NCBI GenBank assembly: GCA_945861155.1
Contig: CAMATN010000001.1
Location: forward strand, 1 to 64,000
Reading direction: 5' to 3'
Length of the DNA: 64,000 nucleotides
DNA from: Rhizobium sp. Q54
Lineage (GTDB): Bacteria; Pseudomonadota; Alphaproteobacteria; ATCC43930; CGMCC-115725
The notes beneath the pieces were generated by a model, which ran no database searches, had not been told where the DNA came from, and worked only from the letters and a program-made list of their open reading frames with translations. A program made the translations under genes and the position numbers. Shown here piece by piece: positions 9,042-21,492 of this stretch. How positions within the stretch are numbered: position 1 is the stretch's first letter; the number at the start of each line of letters is the position of its first letter.

Positions 9042-10442
9042 TCAACACTTCGTATATTGGCAGACGAGCAGGCCGCTGGTGACCGGTCCGGTAATCTGCG
9101 ACAGCGCTTGGAAGAAGCGGTAGATCGGAACGGTTTCGGCGTTCGCGACAAAGATGACATCCTTGTCATGAACCGTGAAACGGCGCGCCATCAGATAGGA
9201 TTTGGCCTCGCGCAGGTCGAGGCGATAGACGATCGGCGAGAAGCCGTCGCGCGCGGCGCTGGCGATCGGCTGGCCCAGCGCGCGCACCAAGCCGACCGGT
9301 TCGTAGCGAAACAGGAACACCGCGCGCGGGTCGGCGCGATCGTCGAGCAAGCCGCCCGCCTTCGCCAGCGCCTCGGTCAATGAGAGCCGCGCGCCGGTGA
9401 ACGGGATCGCGGCGTTCTTGCCGGTCGCGCCAAAGACGCTAAAATTTTGCGGCCGCCGCACCAGCGTCAGCACGTCGCCGGGCTCGGCAAAGATGTCTTG
9501 CGCGGGGTCGGCCACCAGGGTCGCGAGCGGAACGCTGGCGGTGACCTGGCCCCGCGACAGCCGCACCGAAACGTCGTGCACCGGCGCCTTGGCGCCGCCG
9601 GCCGCGGCAATTACCTGCAGCAGCCGATCGCCGCCGGTCGAGAGCGCGACCCTTTTGCCGCCGACCACGTCGCCCGCGACCGAGACCGAATTGGCCGAAC
9701 TGCGCTTGACGGCGACGAGCGCCTGCGGGTCGAGCGCCTTCGGTCCGAGCAGCGCCTCGATGGCGCGCTCGACTTCCGCCGGCGTCCGGTCGGCGACCTT
9801 GACGCGCCCGCCATAGGGAATGCTGATCGCTCCGTCCGAGCCCACTGGCTGATCGGGAATCCTCGTGCCGGGCCGGCCGGTCTGCGGGGCCAGGTCGCGC
9901 GGCTCGTCTAGGTTGCGCAGCCGCGTGCCCGCGCCAGTTGCCGTGCCGGGCCTGGCGCCAGGCCCGGCTCCGGTCACCCCAAATGCAGCGGGCAAATCGC
10001 GGGTGGCCGCCCCGCCCAGCAGCAAACCCGCCATATCGGCCGCGCCGGCCAGACCCGTCGGGGACCGTGTCGCCCCGCCGAGCGAGATGCCGGGATCGCC
10101 GCGGAGGCGACCGAGCGCACCCGGCGGGGTCGACCATTCGGCCAATGAATTGCCGAACAGGCCATTCGACGCCGATTCCCAGATCACGACGGCCACCGTA
10201 TCGCCGACCGCGATCTTCAGCTCGGGCGGCGGCAGGTATTTCTTGAAGCGCTCGTGAAAGACGGGCGGGCGTTCGGCGAGCACGGTGGTCAACACCGCAT
10301 CGTCGATCTTGACCACGTCGAAGGCGATCTCCCCGCCTGCCCGCGCCTGCGCAATCACATCCTCGCGCAGCGGCCCGCCGGAGCATGCCGCGAGCAAGAG
10401 CGCTACCAAAGAGGCGCAGAGAACGGCACGGCAGACAGGCAA
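9042..10442 (-). CDS. Polysaccharide export lipoprotein (Wza-like, Poly_export/SLBB)
   Basis: A 466-residue predicted outer-membrane lipoprotein. The signal LVALLLAACSG has a lipobox with Cys at about residue 20. The segment PPPELKIAVGDTVAVVIWES is typical of the polysaccharide-export domain, and SLBB-like repeats follow (SVAGDVVGGKRVALSTGGDR; NFSVFGATGKNAAIPFTGAR). Family members form the outer-membrane exit channel for capsule or exopolysaccharide. The region about residues 115-200 is a Gly/Ala/Pro-rich insertion with low complexity. Start is TTG at 10442, since no ATG or GTG precedes the signal peptide in frame. No other polysaccharide gene is adjacent. Confidence 0.85.
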   Translation of the reverse strand: MPVCRAVLCASLVALLLAACSGGPLREDVIAQARAGGEIAFDVVKIDDAVLTTVLAERPPVFHERFKKYLPPPELKIAVGDTVAVVIWESASNGLFGNSLAEWSTPPGALGRLRGDPGISLGGATRSPTGLAGAADMAGLLLGGAATRDLPAAFGVTGAGPGARPGTATGAGTRLRNLDEPRDLAPQTGRPGTRIPDQPVGSDGAISIPYGGRVKVADRTPAEVERAIEALLGPKALDPQALVAVKRSSANSVSVAGDVVGGKRVALSTGGDRLLQVIAAAGGAKAPVHDVSVRLSRGQVTASVPLATLVADPAQDIFAEPGDVLTLVRRPQNFSVFGATGKNAAIPFTGARLSLTEALAKAGGLLDDRADPRAVFLFRYEPVGLVRALGQPIASAARDGFSPIVYRLDLREAKSYLMARRFTVHDKDVIFVANAETVPIYRFFQALSQITGPVTSGLLVCQYTKC

Positions 10443-10549
10443 GCGAGGCCCCCAACCTTCGCACTCGCAAGCCTAGCATCGGCTGGCGCGAAACCAAACA
10501 GGCTGCGACCGGCTGCGCCCGCCCGCCGCAGCGCCACGCCGCCAAAGGT

Positions 10550-11239
10550 TCAGCCAGCCGCGTCGAGAGCGTAGCCCACCGAGCGCACGGTACGCAGCAA
10601 TTCGCTGCCGCCTTTGCCGTTGAGCGCCTGGCGCAAGCGCCGGATATGTACGTCGACGGTGCGGATCTCCAGTTCTGCATCGTGGCCCCAGACGCGGTCG
10701 AGCAGCTGCTCGCGCGAAAACACGCGCCCGGGATTCTGCAGGAAATGCCGCAGCAGGCGAAATTCGGTCGGGCCGAGATGGATGGGCTGGCCCGCGCGCG
10801 ACACCCGATGGGCCGTCAGATCCATCGCGACGTCGGCATAACGCAGCACGTCATCGGCCAAATCGGGCTGGGCGCGCCGAATCACCGCGCGCAGCCGCGC
10901 CACCAATTCGCTCGGGCTGAACGGTTTGACGACGTAGTCGTCGGCGCCGCTGTCGAGCCCGCGGATGCGATCGCCCTCCTCGCCGCGCGCCGTCAGCATG
11001 ATGACCGGCAGGGCGCGCGTCGCCGGCGCCCGCCGAATGCGACGGCACACTTCGAGGCCGGAGACCAGCGGCAGCATCCAATCGAGCAACACCGCGTCGG
11101 GCCGGCGCTCGGCGATGCGCAGCAACGCCTCCTCGCCGTCGCCAGCCTCCTCGACCGCGAACCCTTCGCGTTCGAGGTTGTAGCGCAACAGGGTGACGAG
11201 CGGGGCTTCGTCCTCGACGATCAGAACGAGTGGCTTCAT
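10550..11239 (-). CDS. phoB: Phosphate regulon response regulator PhoB
   Basis: A 229-residue OmpR-type regulator. The receiver domain has the acidic pair in VEDE, the phospho-acceptor D53 in LLDWMLP, and the conserved Lys in VVKPF. The C-terminal winged helix includes the recognition region TVDVHIRRLRQAL and ends RTVRSVGYAL. It is phosphorylated by PhoR and binds Pho boxes when phosphate is scarce. The frame is open further upstream, but the ATG at 11239 overlaps the phoU stop as ATGA and begins MKPLVLIVEDE. It is the last gene of the cluster. Confidence 0.96.
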   Translation of the reverse strand: MKPLVLIVEDEAPLVTLLRYNLEREGFAVEEAGDGEEALLRIAERRPDAVLLDWMLPLVSGLEVCRRIRRAPATRALPVIMLTARGEEGDRIRGLDSGADDYVVKPFSPSELVARLRAVIRRAQPDLADDVLRYADVAMDLTAHRVSRAGQPIHLGPTEFRLLRHFLQNPGRVFSREQLLDRVWGHDAELEIRTVDVHIRRLRQALNGKGGSELLRTVRSVGYALDAAG

Positions 11240-11976
11240 CGTGCGGGCGGTGCGGCGGGCGGCCGCTCCGGCGTCGCGATCATTTCGAGGCTCGACCTGT
11301 CGCGCTTTGGCCGCACTTTGTTGAGCGGCGTGCCGTGCACCAGGTAATACAAATTCTCGGCGATGTTGGTGGCATGGTCGCCGATGCGCTCGATGTTCTT
11401 CGCCATGAACAGGAGGTGGGTACAAACGCCGATATTGCGTGGGTCTTCCATCATGTAGGTCAGGAATTCGCGGAACAGGCTCGAATACATTTCATCGAGT
11501 TCTTCGTCACGAGCCCACACCTCGATCGCCTTGTCGGCGTCGCGTTCGACATAGGCGTCGATGACGTCCTTGACCAGCAACAGCGCCAGATGGGCCATGC
11601 GCGGCAGCGCATACACGGGTTGGATCGGCGGCGACTGCGCCAGCGCGATCCCGCGCTTGGCGACGTTGGCGGCGTAGTCGCAGATGCGTTCGAGGTCGCT
11701 GCCGATCTTCAGCGCGGCGACGATCTCGCGCAGATCGCGCGCCATCGGCTGGCGCAGCGCGAGCAGCCGGATCGCCAGATTATCGAGATCGCGTTCGAGC
11801 TGATCGACCTTCTCGTCGCCTTCGATGATCAGCAGGGCGAGCGCGCTGTCGCGTTTGACGACAGCCTCGATCGCGGCGGCAAGCTGGCTCTCGGCGAGCC
11901 CCCCCATCTCGACGATCATTTTGCTGAGGCGGTCGAGTTCGTCGTCATAGCTCTTGATGATGTGTTCGGACGCCAT
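11236..11976 (-). CDS. phoU: Phosphate signalling protein PhoU
   Basis: A 246-residue PhoU, made of two three-helix repeats that bind metal and damp PhoR kinase signalling through PstB. The start MASEHIIKSYDDELDRL is typical, as is the second-repeat metal motif NIERIGDHATNIAENL. An ATG-like start 11 codons upstream is possible, but AGAGG a few bases before 11976 supports the shorter form. It is followed by phoB with an ATGA overlap. Confidence 0.95.
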   Translation of the reverse strand: MASEHIIKSYDDELDRLSKMIVEMGGLAESQLAAAIEAVVKRDSALALLIIEGDEKVDQLERDLDNLAIRLLALRQPMARDLREIVAALKIGSDLERICDYAANVAKRGIALAQSPPIQPVYALPRMAHLALLLVKDVIDAYVERDADKAIEVWARDEELDEMYSSLFREFLTYMMEDPRNIGVCTHLLFMAKNIERIGDHATNIAENLYYLVHGTPLNKVRPKRDRSSLEMIATPERPPAAPPAR

Positions 11977-12001
11977 CTCCACCTCTCGAACCAACCGGCC
12001 C

Positions 12002-12916
12002 TCAGCCAAACCGGCCGGTAATGTAATCCTCGGTGCGCCGCACCTTGGGGTGGGTGAATATCCGCTCGGTCTCGTCGAACTCGATCAGTTCGCCCAAATA
12101 AAGAAAAGCGGTGTAATCCGAACTGCGCGCCGCCTGTTGCATGTTGTGCGTGACGAGGGCGATGCAATAATCGGTCTTGAGTTCGGCGATCAGTTCTTCG
12201 ATGCGCTGGGTCGAGATCGGGTCCAGGGCCGATGCCGGCTCGTCGAGCAACAGGATCTCGGGTTCGATCGCGATCGCGCGGGCGATGCACAGGCGCTGCT
12301 GCTGACCGCCGGAGAGTCCGAGGCCGCTCTGGCGCAATTTGTCCTTGACCTCGCCCCACAACGCGGCTCGGCGCAGCGCCGATTCGACGCGGTCGTCGAG
12401 TTCGGCCTTCGGCAGCTTTTCATAAAGCCGGATGCCGAACGTGATGTTGTCGTAGATCGACATCGGGAACGGCGTCGGCTTTTGGAAAACCATGCCGATC
12501 TTGGCTCGCAGCCGGTTCAGATCGAGTCCGGGGGCGAGGATATTTTCGCCGTCGACCAGTACCTCGCCGGTCGCGACCTGGCCGGGATAGAGTTCGTAGA
12601 TCCGATTGAGGATGCGTAAGAGGGTCGACTTGCCGCAACCCGACGGCCCGATAAAGGCGGTGACGCGCCGGTCGTACAGCGCCAGGCTGATGTCGCGCAG
12701 CGCCTGGGCCTGGCCGTAGAAGAAGTTGACGTTGCGGATGTCGACCTTGACGGCGGGCGCCGCTACGGGGGCCGGGTCGCCGCCTGCGGAGGGTTCGGGC
12801 CGCAGCGATCTGACCGTGGTGGCGGCCGCGCGGTGCGCCGGCGAGAGGGTCGAGGGAGTTGGCGAACCCGGGGGCCCCATCTCAGAGGCAAGGGGGCGGG
12901 CAAGGGGGGAGTTCAT
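12002..12916 (-). CDS. pstB: Phosphate ABC transporter ATP-binding protein PstB
   Basis: A 304-residue ATPase of the high-affinity phosphate importer. Walker A is GPSGCGKST, the signature is [16 protein letters not shown], and Walker B is [13 protein letters not shown]. The start at 12916 overlaps the pstA stop as ATGA, which settles it. Homology to PstB begins only near residue 57 ([11 protein letters not shown]). The first 55 residues are a Pro/Ala/Ser-rich extension absent from the usual roughly 255-residue PstB. Confidence 0.96.
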   Translation of the reverse strand: MNSPLARPLASEMGPPGSPTPSTLSPAHRAAATTVRSLRPEPSAGGDPAPVAAPAVKVDIRNVNFFYGQAQALRDISLALYDRRVTAFIGPSGCGKSTLLRILNRIYELYPGQVATGEVLVDGENILAPGLDLNRLRAKIGMVFQKPTPFPMSIYDNITFGIRLYEKLPKAELDDRVESALRRAALWGEVKDKLRQSGLGLSGGQQQRLCIARAIAIEPEILLLDEPASALDPISTQRIEELIAELKTDYCIALVTHNMQQAARSSDYTAFLYLGELIEFDETERIFTHPKVRRTEDYITGRFG

Positions 12917-13755
12917 GGTTTGAAGCTGCTCCATGCCGCGAGCATTCGGGCGGTGATGTTGAGAAGCAGGATGGCGGCGGTGATCAACAACGCGCCGCCC
13001 CAGGCGAGCGACTGCCAGTCCGCATAGGGGCTCATGGCGAACTGGAAGATCACGACCGGCAGATTGGCCATCGGGGCGTTGAGGTTGGTGCTCCAGAACT
13101 GGTTGTTGAGCACGGTGAAGAGAAGGGGCGCGGTCTCGCCCGAGATCCTGGCGACGGCGAGCAGGACGCCCGTCAGCATGCCCTGGATCGCCGCCCGGTA
13201 GGCGATCATCACGATCACCTTCCATTTCGGCGCGCCGAGTGCCGCGGCGGCCTCGCGCAACGCGCCCGGCACCAGGCGCAGCATGTCCTCGGTGGTCCGC
13301 ACGACAACCGGGATCACGATGATCGCCAGCGCCATCGCGCCGGCCCAGGCCGAGAAATGGCCCATGCGGATCACCATGACCTCGTAGACGAAGAGGCCGA
13401 TGATGATCGAGGGCGCGCTCAACAGGATGTCGTTGACAAAGCGCACCACCTCGCCAAACCAGTTGCCGCGCGCATATTCGGCGAGATAGGTGCCGGCCAG
13501 GATGCCGGTTGGGGTGCCGACCAGGGTCGCGATCGCGGTCATCGCCAGGCTGCCCGCGATCGCGTTGAGGAGGCCGCCGCTGCTGCCGGGAGGCGGCGTC
13601 ATCTGGGTGAACAATGACGGGCCGATCGCGCCGACGCCGTTGATCACCAACGTCGACAGCACGAGAACGAGCCACAGCAGCCCGAACGCGGTCGCGACGA
13701 CCGACAGAACCATCACCAGCCAATGGGTCAGGCGGCGGCGGGTATAGAGCTGCAT
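12913..13755 (-). CDS. pstA: Phosphate ABC transporter permease PstA
   Basis: A 280-residue inner-membrane permease with about six hydrophobic segments. The BPD_transp_1 loop is seen in [16 protein letters not shown], and [12 protein letters not shown] is typical of PstA. It pairs with PstC to form the phosphate channel energised by PstB. It lies 4 bp after pstC and overlaps pstB by 4 bp, so the genes are translationally linked. Confidence 0.96.
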   Translation of the reverse strand: MQLYTRRRLTHWLVMVLSVVATAFGLLWLVLVLSTLVINGVGAIGPSLFTQMTPPPGSSGGLLNAIAGSLAMTAIATLVGTPTGILAGTYLAEYARGNWFGEVVRFVNDILLSAPSIIIGLFVYEVMVIRMGHFSAWAGAMALAIIVIPVVVRTTEDMLRLVPGALREAAAALGAPKWKVIVMIAYRAAIQGMLTGVLLAVARISGETAPLLFTVLNNQFWSTNLNAPMANLPVVIFQFAMSPYADWQSLAWGGALLITAAILLLNITARMLAAWSSFKP

Positions 13756-13759
13756 CGGC

Positions 13760-14731
13760 TCACCTCCCCGCCTGCCGGTCGAGCCGGAGCAGCAGCAATT
13801 TGGCGAGCGCCAGGACGATAAAGGTGATCGCGAACAGAATGAGGCCGAGCGCGATCAGCGACGACAGATAGAGATCGCCGACCGCCTCGGTGAACTCGTT
13901 GGCGAGGGCGGCCGAGATCGTCGTTCCGGGCTGCAGGATCGAGGCGTGGATGCGGTGCGAGTTGCCGATGACGAAGGTCACCGCCATCGTCTCGCCGAGC
14001 GCCCGGCCGAGGCCCAGCAGGATGCCGCCGACGACACCGAGCCGCGTATAGGGCAGGACGACCTGCCAGACGACTTCGGTCGTCGTGGCGCCGAGCGCGT
14101 AGGTGCTCTCCTTCAACACCGCCGGGACGGTCTCGAAGACCTCGCGCATGATCGAGGAAATGAAAGGCAGCACCATGATCGCCAGGATAAAGCCGGCGGT
14201 CAGCACGCCGATGCCGAGCGGCGGTCCCGCAAACAACAGGCCGATGCCGGGAATCTGCCCGAGCGTCTCGATCAGCGCCGGCTGGATGTACTGCTGGACG
14301 AACGGGGCCAGCACGAAAAGGCCCCAGATGCCGTAGATGATGCTCGGGATCGCGGCGAGCAGCTCGATCATCGTAGCGAGCGGGCGCTTCAGCCAATTCG
14401 GCGACAATTCGGTGATGAACAGCGCCACCCCGAACGCCACCGGAATGGCGATCAGCATCGCGATCGCCGAGGTCACGAGGGTGCCGTAGATCGGCGCCAG
14501 CGCGCCGAATTTCTCGGTGACCGGGTTCCAGGCCTGAGTGGTCAGAAAGCCGAAGCCGAATTCGCCGAGGGCGGGAAGCGCGCCGGAAATCAGCGCGAAA
14601 ACGACGCCGCTCAGGATCAAGAGGACCAGCAGGGCAAACAGAAGAGTCAGCGCATGGAAGGCGCGGTCCGGCAGCGTGCCGCGCCGCGCCCGGGCCGCAC
14701 CCCGCGCCAAAGCCGTGCCCTCGGCGCTCAT
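13760..14731 (-). CDS. pstC: Phosphate ABC transporter permease PstC
   Basis: A 323-residue inner-membrane permease. A first hydrophobic segment (about residues 28-52) precedes the family-typical [20 protein letters not shown] loop. The transporter loop [20 protein letters not shown] and the [17 protein letters not shown] motif follow. It partners PstA. The gene lies 29 bp after pstS in the same transcription unit. Confidence 0.96.
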   Translation of the reverse strand: MSAEGTALARGAARARRGTLPDRAFHALTLLFALLVLLILSGVVFALISGALPALGEFGFGFLTTQAWNPVTEKFGALAPIYGTLVTSAIAMLIAIPVAFGVALFITELSPNWLKRPLATMIELLAAIPSIIYGIWGLFVLAPFVQQYIQPALIETLGQIPGIGLLFAGPPLGIGVLTAGFILAIMVLPFISSIMREVFETVPAVLKESTYALGATTTEVVWQVVLPYTRLGVVGGILLGLGRALGETMAVTFVIGNSHRIHASILQPGTTISAALANEFTEAVGDLYLSSLIALGLILFAITFIVLALAKLLLLRLDRQAGR

Positions 14732-14760
14732 CCCATGCTCCGCTTAGACCAGCCGGATGA

Positions 14761-15810
14761 TCACGAGCCGGGGCCGGTCCACACCGGCTTGCCGTCCGGC
14801 CCGACGATGTGTTTCCAGCTCTCTTCGATCGTGCCGACGATGTTGTCCGGCATCGGCACGTAGTGGAGCTGCTCGGCCAGTTGGTCGCCGTGGCGGTAGG
14901 CCCAATCGAAGAAATCGAGGACCTGCTTGGCCCTTTGCGGGTCCTTCTGCTGCTTGTGCATCAGAATGAGGGTGGATCCGGTGATCGGCCAGCTATCCTT
15001 GCCCGGCTGGTTGGTCAGCAACACGCCAAACCCAGGCGCGCTCGACCAATTGGCATTGGCGGCGGCAGCCTGAAAGCTCTTCATCTCCGGCGCGACGAAA
15101 TTGCCGTCATGGTTGCGCAGCAGCGTGTAGGCCATCTTATTCTGCAACGCGTAGGCGTATTCGACGTAGCCGATCGCGCCGTCGGTGCGGCTGGTCAGCG
15201 CCGCGACGCCTTCATTGCCCTTGCCGCCGAGACCGCTCGGGAATGCGACCGAGGTGTTCGACCCGACCGTTTCCTTGAACTCGGCATCGACCTGCGACAG
15301 GTAGTAGGTGAAGAGGAAATTGGTGCCGGACCCGTCCGAGCGGTGAACCGACGCGATCGCCTTGTTGGGGAGGGTCAAGCCGGGGTTGAGCTGGACGATC
15401 GCCGGGTCATTCCATTGCTTGATCTTGCCGAGATAGATGCCGGCGAGGGTCTTGCCATCGAGCTTGAGCTGGCCCGGCTGAATGCCCGCAACATTGACGA
15501 TCGGGACCACGCCGCCCATGACCATCGGCCATTGCGCGAGGCTGTCCTTGGCGAGCTGCTCGCCCTTCAAGGGCATGTCGGTCGCGCCGAAATCGACGGT
15601 CTTGGCGGTGATCTGCTTGATGCCGCCGCCCGACCCGATTGATTGGTAATTGATGTTGATCCCGGTCTTCGCCTTGTAGCCCTCGGCCCATTTGGCATAG
15701 ATCGGATAGGGGAAGGTGGCCCCGGCGCCGGAAATGTCGGCGGCGTCGGCGGCCCCTGTGAGGCCGAGCGCGGCAACCGCCGCCAGCAGCGTCGTTCGGA
15801 AAACAGCCAC
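14761..15810 (-). CDS. pstS: Phosphate-binding periplasmic protein PstS
   Basis: A 349-residue periplasmic phosphate-binding protein. The signal peptide (TTLLAAVAALGLTGAADA) is followed directly by ADISGAGATFPYPIYAKW, the classic mature start. Phosphate-contacting segments GSGGGIKQI, DFGATDMPL and HRSDGSGTNF are present. The frame extends upstream to 15873, but GTG at 15810 is chosen because GGAGAG lies just before it and the signal peptide then starts correctly. First gene of the pst operon, with a Pho box about 95 bp upstream. Confidence 0.96.
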   Translation of the reverse strand: MAVFRTTLLAAVAALGLTGAADAADISGAGATFPYPIYAKWAEGYKAKTGININYQSIGSGGGIKQITAKTVDFGATDMPLKGEQLAKDSLAQWPMVMGGVVPIVNVAGIQPGQLKLDGKTLAGIYLGKIKQWNDPAIVQLNPGLTLPNKAIASVHRSDGSGTNFLFTYYLSQVDAEFKETVGSNTSVAFPSGLGGKGNEGVAALTSRTDGAIGYVEYAYALQNKMAYTLLRNHDGNFVAPEMKSFQAAAANANWSSAPGFGVLLTNQPGKDSWPITGSTLILMHKQQKDPQRAKQVLDFFDWAYRHGDQLAEQLHYVPMPDNIVGTIEESWKHIVGPDGKPVWTGPGS

Positions 15811-15902
15811 GGCACTCTCCGTTCTGGGGGTCGCGGCCGGCATCCTGGTTTCGCAGATGCCGCCGGTTTCCACTGCTTCTACCCACCCCCGGATACGCTT
15901 CT

Positions 15903-15931
15903 ATGACGGTTGCGTTACCGTTCGATGACAG
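15903..15931 (-). promoter_or_regulatory. Pho box (three 7-bp units) before pstS
   Basis: Read on the minus strand, CTGTCAT (15931-15925), CGGTAAC (15920-15914) and CCGTCAT (15909-15903) are spaced by exactly 4 bases (CGAA and GCAA). The outer units match the PhoB consensus repeat CTGTCAT with 11-bp periodicity. The site lies between phoR and pstS, about 95 bp before the pstS start, where phosphorylated PhoB is expected to activate the operon. Confidence 0.85.
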
Positions 15932-15948
15932 ATGATTCGCCGCGCGAA

Positions 15949-17349
15949 TCATCGCGGGCCGGCCGCGCGCAGCCATACCGTAAAGGTCGAGCCGCGGCCG
16001 AGCGTGCTGGCGATCTCCAGCCGGCCGCGATGCCGGTTGACGAGATGCTTGACGATCGCCAGGCCGAGCCCGGTGCCGCCGAGATCGCGCGAGCGCGCCG
16101 TGTTGACCCGATAGAACCGTTCAGTGAGCCGCGGCAGATGCTGGCCGGGGATCCCCTCGCCCTGATCGGCGACCGTTATCCTCACCAATGCCGCCGCCGC
16201 GCCGCCGACCCCACCGGTTACCGTGACCTCGCTGTGCGGTCGCGCGTATTTGACCGCGTTGTCGAGCAGGTTCTGGAAGATCTGGGCCAGTTCGTCGCGG
16301 TCGCCCTGTAATTCGGGCAGATCGGGCGGCAGCGCGTGGACGATGCGGATGCCGCGCTCGGCGGCGCGCAACTCTAACCCGCGCGCCACTTCGTCGATAA
16401 CCGGGGCCAGCGCGATCCGGTCGGTCGGCGCGACATGCTCGTTCAGTTCGATGCGCGACAGCGACAACAGATCATCGACCAGCCGGGCCATGCGCGCGGC
16501 CTGCTCGCGCATGATGCCGAGAAAGCGCTCGCGCGCGACGCCATCCTCGCGCGCCGGCCCGAGCAGGGTCTCGATAAACCCGATCAACGCGGCGAGCGGG
16601 GTTTTCAATTCGTGGCCGGCATTGGCGATGAAATCGGCGCGCATCTGCTCGCTGCGCTTTAGTTCGGTGACATCGTGCAGGGTCAGGATCGCCGCCGCGC
16701 CGTCGAGCCCCGGATCATCACTCGTGCCGTTGCCGATCCGGGCCAGATGGGCGCGTAGCACCCGTTCGACCGGCACCGACAGGCTGAATTCGACATGGCG
16801 CACGGGCTCGCCGCGCAGCATCGCATCGACCGCCGCCAGCAGCACCGGGTTGCGCAGGGCTCCGGCCAGATCGCGCGGCTCCGCGCCCGGCCCGATGAAC
16901 CGCGCCGACGCGACGTTGGCGCGGACGATGCGGCGCTGGCGGTCGATCAGGATCAGCGGGTCGGGGGTCGCGGCGATGACCGCCTCGGCCGCTTCGAGCC
17001 GCGCCTCGGCGCGGGCGATCTCGGCGTGCCAGGACCGCCGCAACCGCATCAGCGGCGGCCATATCGCCCGCGCCGCGAGGCTCAGCGGGATGTTGCGCGG
17101 CGCCCTCTCGGGGCGAGCCGCGTCGGGCCCGAGCCTCTCGATCGCGGAGCGCGCCGCCCCCAACGAGACGACGCCGGGAATTGCGATCAGCGCGGCCAGC
17201 GCCAGGATCGCCACTGCGGCCACGAACGCGACATCGCCATCGAGAAAGCCCGCCCCGTACAGCACGGCGACGACAATACCGCCGGGCGAAAATAGCGCGG
17301 CGGTCAGTGCCGCCGCGCGGGCGAACTCGCGGCTTAACTCGCGACCCAT
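15949..17349 (-). CDS. phoR: Phosphate regulon sensor histidine kinase PhoR
   Basis: A 466-residue membrane histidine kinase. Two hydrophobic segments lie at about residues 13-33 and 40-63. A PAS-like domain follows (VIAATPDPLILIDRQRRIVR). The phospho-acceptor is H246 in NAGHELKTPLAALIGFIETL. The ATPase domain has the N box QIFQNLLDNAVKYA, DQGEGIPG, and GGTGLGLAIVKHLVNRHRG. Its place directly upstream of pstS fits PhoR rather than another kinase. It phosphorylates PhoB when phosphate is low. Confidence 0.94.
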   Translation of the reverse strand: MGRELSREFARAAALTAALFSPGGIVVAVLYGAGFLDGDVAFVAAVAILALAALIAIPGVVSLGAARSAIERLGPDAARPERAPRNIPLSLAARAIWPPLMRLRRSWHAEIARAEARLEAAEAVIAATPDPLILIDRQRRIVRANVASARFIGPGAEPRDLAGALRNPVLLAAVDAMLRGEPVRHVEFSLSVPVERVLRAHLARIGNGTSDDPGLDGAAAILTLHDVTELKRSEQMRADFIANAGHELKTPLAALIGFIETLLGPAREDGVARERFLGIMREQAARMARLVDDLLSLSRIELNEHVAPTDRIALAPVIDEVARGLELRAAERGIRIVHALPPDLPELQGDRDELAQIFQNLLDNAVKYARPHSEVTVTGGVGGAAAALVRITVADQGEGIPGQHLPRLTERFYRVNTARSRDLGGTGLGLAIVKHLVNRHRGRLEIASTLGRGSTFTVWLRAAGPR

Positions 17350-17370
17350 GGCCAGTCCCCGCGCCGGCGC

Positions 17371-18258
17371 TCAGGGCTTTCTCAGCACCGCATAAAAATT
17401 GTCGCTGGTCGGCAGGCAGTCGGTCAGCCCGTAGCGGACCGCGTATCCGCAATTTTCAGCCAGCGCGCGCAGCGATTTCGGGGTGAAATAGTTGAGATGG
17501 TCTGGATAGCGGTACCCGCACCATTTCGCACCGGTCAGGCGGCGGTTCAGCGAGCCGTAGTTCGGCACCTTGACGATCGCGACCCCGCCCGGCGCCAGAG
17601 TGCGCCACAGCTCGCGCAGCACCGCGCGCGGCTGCAGTTCGTGTTCGAGGTAGGAGCGCAGCGTGGCCGCGCTGAAAAATGCGTCGGCAAAATTCGGGAG
17701 ACCGAGCAGTACCGGCCGATTGACGACCGCGCCGCCGCGCGCGCCGAACACGCGGTCGGCTTCGGCCGCCGCCTCGGTCGAGATCTCGATGCCATAGGGA
17801 ACATAATGCAGCGGGAGCCCGGCGAGCTGCCATCCCGTGCCACAGCCGAGATCGACGACATTGCCGGGGCGAGCGAAGCGGGCGACCAGGTCGGCCATCT
17901 TCTTGCGCGGCAACAGAGCCATCCTGACGCGCGTCGCCCGGCTCAGCCGGAACGAGATCGGCCGGGTCGCCGCGCGCCGCTCCAGTTCGGCCGCGCCGGT
18001 CTTTTCCCAGGCCATGACCTCCGACAGCGCGGCATATTCGGGGGCGCGGTCGAGATAGGCGAACCCGCACGGACGGCAGCGCACCAAGCGCCAGATGCCG
18101 ACCCCATAGCCGGCGACCGGCACGGGATCGCGCGCGCCGCAGAGCGGGCAGTCCCGCGTCACGACCCGCACCGTGCCGAACCGGCCGGTGTCGAAGAAAT
18201 CTCCGATAAGTTCTGGCGAGTCGTCGGGAAGCGTCGAGGCGGCGAGATTGGGGTCCAT
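17371..18258 (-). CDS. Class I SAM-dependent methyltransferase with N-terminal zinc ribbon
   Basis: A protein of about 295 residues. CPLCG and CRPCG near residues 38 and 62 suggest a zinc ribbon. The Rossmann methyltransferase core follows, with motif [18 protein letters not shown] and a later [20 protein letters not shown] stretch that matches Methyltransf_23-type enzymes. Such proteins often modify sugars or cell-surface compounds, but the substrate here is unknown. GTG at 18261 directly precedes the ATG at 18258 and either may be used. It lies 21 bp upstream of phoR on the same strand, so cotranscription is possible. Confidence 0.85.
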   Translation of the reverse strand: MDPNLAASTLPDDSPELIGDFFDTGRFGTVRVVTRDCPLCGARDPVPVAGYGVGIWRLVRCRPCGFAYLDRAPEYAALSEVMAWEKTGAAELERRAATRPISFRLSRATRVRMALLPRKKMADLVARFARPGNVVDLGCGTGWQLAGLPLHYVPYGIEISTEAAAEADRVFGARGGAVVNRPVLLGLPNFADAFFSAATLRSYLEHELQPRAVLRELWRTLAPGGVAIVKVPNYGSLNRRLTGAKWCGYRYPDHLNYFTPKSLRALAENCGYAVRYGLTDCLPTSDNFYAVLRKP

Positions 18259-18407
18259 CACAGGTACATCAAAGTCCGGAGAGCGTTGACAGCGCGGGGC
18301 GCCCGACTATAGTGCGCGGCTCGCGGACGGGTGACCCCGTGCGCGGCGTATTTGTGCCGAGCCGGGCTTGCCGCGGCGGGCGCGCCAACCGATATCGGTT
18401 CCTAATC

Positions 18408-18725
18408 ATGTTTGCAGTGATCCGCACCGGCGGCAAGCAATACAAGGTCGCCAAGGACGACGTCCTCGCGGTCGAGAAGCTCCCCGGCGAACCCGGCGCG
18501 ACGATCGAATTCGGCGAGGTGCTGATGCTCGGCGAGGGCGCCGAGGTGTCGACGGGCACGCCGTATCTGGCCGGCGCCTCGGTCAGCGCCGAACTGGTCG
18601 AGCAGCGCCGCGCCGACAAGATCATCGTCTTCAAGAAAAAGCGGCGGCACAATTATCGCCGCAAGAACGGCCACCGCCAGTACCAGACCGTGCTGCGGAT
18701 CACCGAGATCCGCGCCGGCACTTAA
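18408..18725 (+). CDS. rplU: 50S ribosomal protein L21
   Basis: A 105-residue L21, binding 23S rRNA in the large subunit. It begins [19 protein letters not shown] and ends with the basic [20 protein letters not shown] segment. The frame is open back to 18312, but the conserved start is the ATG at 18408. First gene of the rplU-rpmA-obgE group. Confidence 0.98.
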   Translation: MFAVIRTGGKQYKVAKDDVLAVEKLPGEPGATIEFGEVLMLGEGAEVSTGTPYLAGASVSAELVEQRRADKIIVFKKKRRHNYRRKNGHRQYQTVLRITEIRAGT

Positions 18726-18739
18726 GCGGCGCGACCTGA

Positions 18740-21488
<2,749 letters not shown>

Positions 21489-21492
<4 letters not shown>

